Positions 6,033 to 10,978 of a DNA stretch of 10,978 nt are shown in pieces; within the stretch, counting starts at the first letter, position 1; each line of letters opens with the position of its first letter. Below the pieces are notes generated by a model. That model did no database searches, was not told the origin of the DNA, and saw only the letters and a list, made by a program, of their open reading frames with translations. This DNA is from Planctomycetota bacterium (GTDB taxonomy: Bacteria; Planctomycetota; Brocadiia; Brocadiales; Bathyanammoxibiaceae). The translations under genes were made by a program, and so were the position numbers. Location of the stretch: positions 1 through 10,978 of the forward strand of contig JAUVQR010000027.1 of the NCBI GenBank assembly GCA_030598065.1, given 5' to 3'.

Positions 6033-6302
6033 GTGGCCAATCTGTACCTTATAAACAAGACGTACGGAGAAAACGGCCTTAACCTGGCGAAACTGGACGC
6101 CGACGCCAAGGTAGTGCTCATCCAGGACGGTGTTTACTTCAACGTCAGGCGCTTTGTGGGTTCAAAGGTAAAGGTCTACGTATTACAGAATGACGCCGAA
6201 AAAAGGGGCCTGATAGACCGCCTCCATGAAGACATGGAGCTTATAGACTACGGCCAGCTTGTAGACCTTATAATCCAAAATAAAGTCATAAACTTTGCGT
6301 GA
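6033..6302 (+). CDS. DsrH/TusB-like subunit
   Basis: This 89-residue product starts at GTG 6033 after AGAGGAGA (6017-6024). Size and pattern match DsrH/TusB: an N-terminal strand NLYLINK, then VVLIQDGVYFNV (27-38), which is the family's LLIEDGVY-type core, and KVYVLQND leading to a Gly-rich turn. DsrH of purple sulfur bacteria has a conserved Cys near position 20; this protein has no cysteine. The third subunit completes a DsrEFH set. A second TusA-like gene follows after 19 bases. Confidence 0.82.
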   Translation: MANLYLINKTYGENGLNLAKLDADAKVVLIQDGVYFNVRRFVGSKVKVYVLQNDAEKRGLIDRLHEDMELIDYGQLVDLIIQNKVINFA

Positions 6303-6321
6303 CAAGGACTTCTCCTGAGAA

Positions 6322-6573
6322 ATGACCTCCCTGGGCGATAAACCGCCGGCACAGTCGGTAGATATCCGTGGAAAGATGTGCCCGTATACCCTGATAGAAA
6401 CCAGGGACTCCCTGAAAGGCCTTTCAACGGGGCAGGTCCTGGAGGTGGTGTGCGACTACGAGCCGGCTGCAAAGAACACAATCCCCAACTTCTGCCAAAA
6501 GAAGGGCTATCCTATGGAAATCTCCCAGGAGTCCGATAGCCTCTGGAAGATTCTTATAGAAAAGGCGGACTAG
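6322..6573 (+). CDS. TusA-like sulfur carrier protein (second copy)
   Basis: A second member of the TusA family, 83 residues from ATG 6322. The carrier cysteine is Cys20 in VDIRGKMCPYT, again with CPYT rather than CPxP. It shares with the first copy the stretches LEVV-x-D-x-EPAA-x-N and a final WK-hydrophobic core, so the two are close relatives. It adds Cys44 and Cys58, which the first copy lacks. It closes the TusA-E1-DsrEFH block and precedes the membrane Hdr-like gene by about 100 bases. Confidence 0.88.
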   Translation: MTSLGDKPPAQSVDIRGKMCPYTLIETRDSLKGLSTGQVLEVVCDYEPAAKNTIPNFCQKKGYPMEISQESDSLWKILIEKAD

Positions 6574-6585
6574 CCCACTTTTTTT

Positions 6586-6604
6586 GTCTGCGTCTGCGTC
6601 TACC
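6586..6604. repeat. Second copy of the GTCTGC/GTCTAC repeat
   Basis: Three tandem GTCTGC/GTCTAC units follow a run of T residues in the 101-base gap between the second TusA-like and the Hdr-like gene. The copy is related to that at 1231-1263, including the bases after it. The rest of the gap holds only a weak hairpin (GCCC-TTTC-GGGC, 6618-6629). Confidence 0.55.
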
Positions 6605-6674
6605 GCTGGAACAATACGCCCTTTCGGGCTTCGCTTTTCAGGCTTAGCTTTACCGACATGAAGGAACATAGACC

Positions 6675-8669
6675 TTGGAACAACACCCGAATCTATTTCT
6701 AGCGGCAGAGACCCTCGCGCTCTCCATATTTGCCGTTGGCATCCTCGCCCATATAGGCTTCTGGCTCCAGGGCTCGCTCTCAAGGACAAACGCAGGAACT
6801 CCCGGCGCAAGGCTATACTTTCTTATCGGTTCCCTGGGCAGCGTGATTCTCAGCAGGGGGTTTTTCCGTCTCTTTTCTCGCGACGTCGTGCTGGGAAAGA
6901 CGCTGCTGCCGAGAGACCCTACAAGGTGGCCCATGCACTTCCCGCTGGCGCTGGGGTTTTGCATATTGTTCTTCATAGGCAGTCTGGGCAACCAGTTCAC
7001 CGACTGGGGGCTTATCAATCTAGACAAGGACAGGCCCTGGTTTGCGTTTGTAAATGACGCCGCCGGGCTGCTGTTGTTGTTCGGCCTGCTGCTGGCCCTG
7101 CACAGGCGCTATCTCTTGAAACTGCCTTATTTAAGGACGTTTCTGGACGACAGGGTGTTGATTACGCTGCTGCTGGTGTCCCTTGTAAGCGGATACGTTG
7201 TTGAGGCGCTACGCCTGTCGTCGGGTGGCCTGGATTCGAGGGCGTCTTTTGTCGGTTCACGTGTCGCAACACTTTTTTCAGCCGGCGAGGCCAGCAAAGA
7301 CTTACACATGTACGTCTGGTGGTTCCATGCACTGGTCTCTCTCACGTTTTTCGCGTACATACCTTATTCCAAGGCGTTTCACGTATTTGTCACGCCGCTG
7401 ACCCTGCTGCTCAACTCGCTGGACCACAAAGACTCCTTCGTTTCCATTGACCCGTCCGGCAATACCCCAAACTTCACCGTCAAGCAGCTCATCGAATTTT
7501 CGGGATGTACCAGCTGCGGAGAATGCATCAGGGTCTGTGAGACCTACAAGAACCGTGAGGTTGACGCAATAGCGCCGCTCATAAAGCTTAAGGAGATGAA
7601 AAGCAACTTGCTCAACAAATACGCCCCTGCGTGGGCGTCAAGACTGCTGGGCGGAAAGAAGTACTCCGAGGAGGACCTCTTCACGCTCTCAGAGGCGGCA
7701 TTCCGTTGCACTTTATGCGGCTACTGCACAAAGGTCTGCCCCTCCAGGATAGACCTTCAGAACATGTGGTACTCTATAAGGCAGGAATATTCTACAGGAA
7801 CCGGGAAATTCCCGAAGGGTTTTGGCCACATCAAAGACGGCGTTGACAGCGAGGGCAACATATTTAACTACCCGAACGTCGAACGGTCGTTGTGGGTAGA
7901 CTTCCTTGATGTCGATCCACCTTCGCATTATGAGGAGGGACTTCAAAAGAGCAAGGCAAAGGTGCTGTATTATGTGGGCTGCGTGTCCAGCTTCTCTCCG
8001 CTGGCACAGGACATACCCCAGGCGTTTGCCTCGCTACTAATCAGGGCGGGCGTTGACTTTACCATCCTGGGGGCGGGCGAGATATGCTGTGGTTTCCCAC
8101 TGAAGGCCGCCGGCATGAAGGGTCCGTTGGTTGGGCTCAGAACACATAACATAAATAAACTAAAAGAGATAGGCGCGGACACGGTCATCTTTAACTGCCC
8201 GTCATGCTATATGACGTGGAACGTCGAATATTCTCCCTTCCTAGAAAATATCACGCTGAAACACTCCACCCAGTTCCTGAAGGAGCTGCTGGTGGAAGGC
8301 AAACTCAGTCTTAAGAAGAACGGGATAAGGGTCACCTATCACGACCCCTGCGACCTGGGCAGAAACTCGGGTATTTATGAGTCGCCGAGGGAGGTCTTGA
8401 GATCAATCCCCGGCATTGATTTTCGTGAGATACGTGACAACAGGTCTAACAGCATCTGCTGCGGAGGAGGCGGGGTACTGGAGGCAGCAGACCCCAATAT
8501 GGCCTCTGAAATATCTTACAAAACTTATCAGAAATTCCTGGACACAGGCGCTGAAGTCCTTGTGGTCGCGTGTCCGCAGTGCAAGCGCATGTTTCAGGGC
8601 GCACAGAAACACCTCAGCGGCAAGATGAAGGTAATGGATATCACAGAACTTCTTCTCACGTCCATTTAA
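6675..8669 (+). CDS. Membrane cytochrome b/HdrD-like fusion (DsrMK- or HdrED-type oxidoreductase)
   Basis: This 664-residue protein joins a quinone-facing membrane domain to a heterodisulfide reductase-like catalytic part. Residues 1-245 hold about five to six hydrophobic helices with possible haem b ligands His26, His88, His211, His218 and His236; the segment HMYVWWFHALVSLTFFAYIP is typical of HdrE/DsrM/NarI-like subunits. Two [4Fe-4S] motifs follow: C278/281/284/288 and C345/348/351/355. Two complete CCG domains come next: C436, C471-C472-G, C508-C511, and C559, C595-C596-G, C633-C636, the ligand set for the non-cubane clusters of HdrB/HdrD. The start is TTG with AAGGA nine bases upstream. 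DsrM and DsrK are usually separate genes; here they are one chain. No DsrC is nearby, and a lipoyl protein follows after 20 bases, suggesting a different disulfide substrate. Confidence 0.9.
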   Translation: MEQHPNLFLAAETLALSIFAVGILAHIGFWLQGSLSRTNAGTPGARLYFLIGSLGSVILSRGFFRLFSRDVVLGKTLLPRDPTRWPMHFPLALGFCILFFIGSLGNQFTDWGLINLDKDRPWFAFVNDAAGLLLLFGLLLALHRRYLLKLPYLRTFLDDRVLITLLLVSLVSGYVVEALRLSSGGLDSRASFVGSRVATLFSAGEASKDLHMYVWWFHALVSLTFFAYIPYSKAFHVFVTPLTLLLNSLDHKDSFVSIDPSGNTPNFTVKQLIEFSGCTSCGECIRVCETYKNREVDAIAPLIKLKEMKSNLLNKYAPAWASRLLGGKKYSEEDLFTLSEAAFRCTLCGYCTKVCPSRIDLQNMWYSIRQEYSTGTGKFPKGFGHIKDGVDSEGNIFNYPNVERSLWVDFLDVDPPSHYEEGLQKSKAKVLYYVGCVSSFSPLAQDIPQAFASLLIRAGVDFTILGAGEICCGFPLKAAGMKGPLVGLRTHNINKLKEIGADTVIFNCPSCYMTWNVEYSPFLENITLKHSTQFLKELLVEGKLSLKKNGIRVTYHDPCDLGRNSGIYESPREVLRSIPGIDFREIRDNRSNSICCGGGGVLEAADPNMASEISYKTYQKFLDTGAEVLVVACPQCKRMFQGAQKHLSGKMKVMDITELLLTSI

Positions 8670-8689
8670 CACAAGACGAGGGCACCCAT

Positions 8690-9154
8690 ATGGCCAAGTT
8701 CGAAAAGATATTCCTTCCAGACGAGTGCTACTATGACCGAAAGGACCACCTCTGGGCGAAGATAGAGGGAGACAAGGTGAGGTTCGGCCTGAACCAGTTC
8801 GGACAGAAGGCGGCAGGCACCGTAGCCTATATCAAATTGCTTCCTGTGGGCAGGTCGGTAAAGAAAGGCCGCTCGTTCGGCTCGCTGGAGGCGGGGAAAT
8901 ATATCGGCCCGTTAAAGGCCCCTGTGGGCGGGAAGATTGCCGAGCTCAACCAGGAGGTCCTTGACGACCCGCACCTTGTAAACACCGACCCGTACGGCAA
9001 GGCGTGGTTCGTTGTGGTAGAACCTGACAATCTGGAAGAAGACCTTAAGGACCTGGTTCAGGGTGCCGCGGACATCCAATCGTGGCTTGAGCAGGAATAT
9101 AAGGATTATCTCGATAAGGGGCTGTTTGCAGAGGCTGATGAAGATAAGGAATGA
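8690..9154 (+). CDS. GcvH-like lipoyl carrier protein (LbpA-like candidate)
   Basis: The 154-residue protein has the fold pattern of the glycine-cleavage H protein. An early YDRKDHLWAKIEGDKVRFGL segment corresponds to the H-protein start, and a lipoyl hairpin EAGKYIGPLKAPVGGKIAELN is present with Lys70. Glu67 three residues before and APV seven residues after are spaced exactly as around the lipoylated Lys of GcvH. It is about 25 residues longer than usual GcvH, with an acidic C-terminal helix. No glycine-cleavage P or T genes are present; the neighbours are an Hdr-like enzyme and sulfur carriers. That context is like LbpA of the sHdr sulfur oxidation system rather than glycine catabolism. 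The start is ATG 8690, though its ribosome site (ACGAGGG, 8677-8683) is only moderate. Confidence 0.85.
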   Translation: MAKFEKIFLPDECYYDRKDHLWAKIEGDKVRFGLNQFGQKAAGTVAYIKLLPVGRSVKKGRSFGSLEAGKYIGPLKAPVGGKIAELNQEVLDDPHLVNTDPYGKAWFVVVEPDNLEEDLKDLVQGAADIQSWLEQEYKDYLDKGLFAEADEDKE

Positions 9155-9157
9155 TGC

Positions 9158-9256
9158 ATGGGCGGCACAAACGGGAACCTTCATTCAGCGGCCAGAATAC
9201 CACGGGTCGTCACTATGAACCTTAAATCCCCGTCTTTACGGCGAAAAGAGTCATAA
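9158..9256 (+). CDS. Possible 32-residue basic peptide
   Basis: A short frame from ATG 9158 to TAA 9254-9256 fills the gap between the lipoyl protein and the radical SAM gene, starting 3 bases after one and stopping 2 bases before the other. AAGGA (9146-9150) lies seven bases ahead of the ATG. The peptide is rich in Arg/Lys and Ser, without hydrophobic segment or recognised motif. Fit and ribosome site argue for it; length and lack of homology argue against. It may only be leader sequence of the radical SAM gene. Confidence 0.22.
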   Translation: MGGTNGNLHSAARIPRVVTMNLKSPSLRRKES

Positions 9257-9258
9257 CA

Positions 9259-10176
9259 ATGCGTAGGCAAGGCCAAATCGTCTTCTATGCCCCCGGGCTC
9301 AAGCGTTACTCTACGGAGGAATTTGCCCAAAAAAGAACCCAGAATTTCTTGCCGGTTAGCATAACAGGCAAAAATTGTACACTAAACTGCGACCACTGCG
9401 GCGCCCAGCTTCTCAGGCACATGAGAACAGTCACCACCCCGGAGAAACTCCTTGAGACCTGCCGGGGTATCGCCTCTAGCGGGACCACGGGGGTATTGAT
9501 ATCGGGCGGTTGCGACGCGTCCGGGCGCGTACCTCTGGACGATTTCTTCGGCGCAATGGGAGAGATTAAGAGAAACCTGGGGCTGAAGGTCTTTGTCCAC
9601 TCCGGTCTGGTGGACGAGAGGCAGGCAAGGGGACTCAGCGCATCGGCCGTGGACGCCGTACTGATAGACATAATCGGCAGCAATGAGACCATCCGTACGG
9701 TATACCATCTCGATGCCGGAATTGATGACTATGATGCCTCTATGCGGCTTCTTACCAGACACGGAATACCGGTGATGCCCCATATCGTCCTCGGTCTCCA
9801 CTACGGCGTGCTGAAAGGCGAGATGGCAGCCCTGAGAATTGTTTCAAAATATAATCTGAAGGCCCTGGTAATTGTGATACTTACGCCCTTTCTGGGCACG
9901 CCTATGGAGGACGTCAGGCCGCCGAGTGTTGAAGCAGTGAGAAACTTCTTTGCAGAGGCACGTTCGCAAATATCTTCCGCCCCCGTTATCCTGGGCTGTG
10001 CCCGCCCAATGGGTGAGTACAAACAGGCCGTTGACAGGTTGGCAATAGACGCCGGCTTTGACGGCATCGCCTTCCCGGCGGAGGGAGCGGTCGCGTACGC
10101 CCGCGGCAAGGGCCTGGAAACGGTCTTTGTGGAGAGCTGCTGCGGGCTTGAGATACCGGAGCCTTGTCCGGGCTGA
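9259..10176 (+). CDS. Radical SAM protein, LipS2-like lipoyl synthase candidate
   Basis: The 305-residue protein binds the radical SAM [4Fe-4S] cluster through C40, C44 and C47 (CTLNCDHC), followed by a biotin-synthase-like barrel with ISGG at 81-84. The opening, FYAPGLKRYST leading to LPVSITGKNC, and the stretch after the cluster, GAQLLRHM, resemble the biotin-synthase-related family that includes the split lipoyl synthase subunit LipS2. LipS1 and LipS2 together insert sulfur into protein-bound octanoyl groups in many archaea and some bacteria. Other cysteines that might bind a second cluster are C85, C247 and C294-C295. Position beside a lipoyl protein supports a role in its maturation. No LipS1 partner or lipoate ligase is in the window, so the exact reaction is inference; an unrelated radical SAM reaction remains possible. 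Confidence 0.65.
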   Translation: MRRQGQIVFYAPGLKRYSTEEFAQKRTQNFLPVSITGKNCTLNCDHCGAQLLRHMRTVTTPEKLLETCRGIASSGTTGVLISGGCDASGRVPLDDFFGAMGEIKRNLGLKVFVHSGLVDERQARGLSASAVDAVLIDIIGSNETIRTVYHLDAGIDDYDASMRLLTRHGIPVMPHIVLGLHYGVLKGEMAALRIVSKYNLKALVIVILTPFLGTPMEDVRPPSVEAVRNFFAEARSQISSAPVILGCARPMGEYKQAVDRLAIDAGFDGIAFPAEGAVAYARGKGLETVFVESCCGLEIPEPCPG

Positions 10177-10264
10177 GAGATTGTGGTACACATATATTCC
10201 GCTATTCTGCAAGGAACTGCGTTTTTCAAACAACCACTCTTTTTGCCAGAGGGGAGGAAATGAC

Positions 10265-10798
10265 TTGGAAAAGACCCTCCACAGCGAAATGATCTACTCC
10301 GGGAGGAGGCTTAGGCTACACAGGGATGACGTGGAGCTTCCCAACGGAACCCGCACCGTCAGAGAGGTCATATTCCATCCGGGTTCCGTGGCCATCGTGC
10401 CGGTAACCAAAGAAGGCGATGTTTTCCTGGTAAAACAGTTCCGTTACCCGGTTGGTACGGAACTCTACGAGATACCCGCAGGAACACTCGAGAAAGGGGA
10501 AAGTCCGGAGCACTGCGCCGCACGCGAGTTGAATGAGGAGGTCGGCCTGATCGCCAGGAAGATTGAGAAGCTGGGGCGGTTCTACGTATCTCCCGGAATA
10601 ATGAACGAGGAAATGCACCTTTTCAGGGCGACCAACCTGATAAAGACCGGCCGGGAGCCGGAAGAGGGTTTGACGGTGGAAAGAATTAGACTGAGCCAGG
10701 CAGTCGACAAGATTAAGAAAGGCGAAATAATAGACGCAAAGACAATCTGCGGAATATTCTGGGCGGTTTGGGGTATGCCACAAAAAGAAACGTATTAG
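10265..10798 (+). CDS. Nudix hydrolase, ADP-ribose pyrophosphatase-like
   Basis: From TTG 10265 the protein has 177 residues and would hydrolyse a nucleoside diphosphate linked to another group, probably ADP-ribose to AMP and ribose 5-phosphate. The Nudix box is complete at residues 73-95: GTLEKGE, then seven residues, then RELNEEVGL, giving the Mg2+-binding glutamates. The upstream VKQFRYPVGTELYEIPAG is characteristic of the NudF-like ADP-ribose group. GGGGAGG (about 10250-10256) precedes the TTG. A longer frame reaching back to 10058 would overlap the radical SAM gene in another frame and adds an Arg-rich, unrelated stretch. It lies 88 bases after the radical SAM gene and may or may not share its transcript; no functional link to the sulfur genes is apparent. 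Confidence 0.88.
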   Translation: MEKTLHSEMIYSGRRLRLHRDDVELPNGTRTVREVIFHPGSVAIVPVTKEGDVFLVKQFRYPVGTELYEIPAGTLEKGESPEHCAARELNEEVGLIARKIEKLGRFYVSPGIMNEEMHLFRATNLIKTGREPEEGLTVERIRLSQAVDKIKKGEIIDAKTICGIFWAVWGMPQKETY

Positions 10799-10840
10799 GT
10801 GTGAGGTGTGGTTGAGGAGCGGGTATTGCGCGGCCCGGGC

Positions 10841-10868
10841 AGCGGCTGTTGCCGCTAAAAGCCGCTCA
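10841..10868. terminator. GC-rich hairpin between convergent genes
   Basis: AGCGGC-TGTT-GCCGCT (10841-10856) is a perfect 6-bp stem, and a second AGCCGCTC follows, so alternative pairings exist. It lies between the stop of the Nudix gene and the stop of the convergent prenyl synthase gene. Neither strand has a proper T-tract, so terminator function is only likely by position. Confidence 0.35.
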
Positions 10869-10978
10869 ACACTTCCGGCTGACTACGGAATCTGCCAGGT
10901 CCAGCAGTGCCGTCTTGCTCTCCGACTCCGGCAGCGGGGCAATATCTTCCTTGGCATCTTCAATGTACTTTCTGGCCC
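10866..10978 (-). CDS. Polyprenyl synthetase family protein, C-terminal fragment
   Basis: On the minus strand the frame entering from the window end encodes 36 residues before TGA (10866-10868). They read A-R-KYIEDAKEDIAPLPESE, then SKTALLDLADSVVSRKC. This matches the conserved end of trans-polyprenyl (geranylgeranyl/octaprenyl) diphosphate synthases: A-x-x-Y-x-x-x-A, then L-P-x-S, then ALL-x-LA-x-x-VV-x-R. These enzymes chain isopentenyl diphosphate units for quinone tails or carriers. The catalytic DDxxD motifs lie outside the window, so chain length and exact role cannot be given. It runs convergent to the Nudix gene. Confidence 0.8.
   Translation of the reverse strand, partial: ARKYIEDAKEDIAPLPESESKTALLDLADSVVSRKC

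Noticed and set aside
6618..6640. Hairpin GCCC-TTTC-GGGC as a terminator inside the sulfur operon
   Set aside because: Only four base pairs and no clean T-tract; too weak to claim that transcription stops before the Hdr-like gene.
10181..10209. TTGTGG and TATTCT spaced 16 bases as a promoter for the Nudix gene
   Set aside because: The -35 matches only half of the consensus; not better than chance in AT-richer intergenic DNA.
1..10978. CRISPR array, prophage or defence system
   Set aside because: No regularly spaced repeats, no cas-, phage- or restriction-type proteins anywhere in the window.

Overview
The window is bacterial: compact operons, Shine-Dalgarno sites, several TTG/GTG starts, about half G+C, and an encoded CCA on the tRNA. 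Soluble and membrane Hdr-type Fe-S chemistry, a multiheme c-type cytochrome and a Dsr/Tus sulfur relay point to an anaerobic or microaerophilic respiratory organism. I cannot fix the lineage from this sequence. Planctomycetota related to Brocadiales, Nitrospirota or a Desulfobacterota-like group would all fit, and this is a low-confidence guess.

Layout. (1) 1-740: the C-terminal end of a Na+/alanine (AGCS) symporter, overlapping by 4 bases a four-helix membrane protein of unknown function. (2) 740-1494: a mostly gene-poor stretch with a probable transposase fossil, a good candidate for a 33-residue single-helix membrane peptide, a hexamer-type low-complexity repeat, and a sigma70-like promoter. 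(3) 1495-2253: an exported triheme cytochrome c made of three similar units. (4) 2298-4110, minus strand: a promoter, a bifunctional-nuclease-family (DUF151) gene, a tRNA-Ser(UGA) that abuts its stop codon, a divergent YchF-type GTPase, and an intrinsic terminator lying over the 3' end of the cytochrome gene.

(5) 4135-10176, plus strand, is the centre of interest. The order is TusA-like, MoeB/ThiF-like E1, DsrE/TusD, DsrF/TusC, DsrH/TusB, a second TusA-like, a single-chain membrane cytochrome b/HdrD-like protein with two [4Fe-4S] motifs and two complete CCG domains, a GcvH-like lipoyl carrier, and a radical SAM protein resembling LipS2-type lipoyl synthases. All are on one strand with short gaps. 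The reading I favour is that TusA and DsrEFH pass sulfane sulfur toward the lipoyl protein, which would take the place usually held by DsrC/TusE. The membrane Hdr-like protein would then exchange electrons between the lipoyl dithiol/disulfide (or a persulfide on it) and the quinone pool. This resembles the known sHdr-LbpA sulfur oxidation system, but with a membrane HdrE-HdrD fusion instead of the soluble sHdr complex. The family assignments are well supported; the pathway is inference.

(6) 10265-10978: a Nudix ADP-ribose pyrophosphatase-like gene, then on the minus strand the last 36 codons of a polyprenyl synthetase that runs out of the window.
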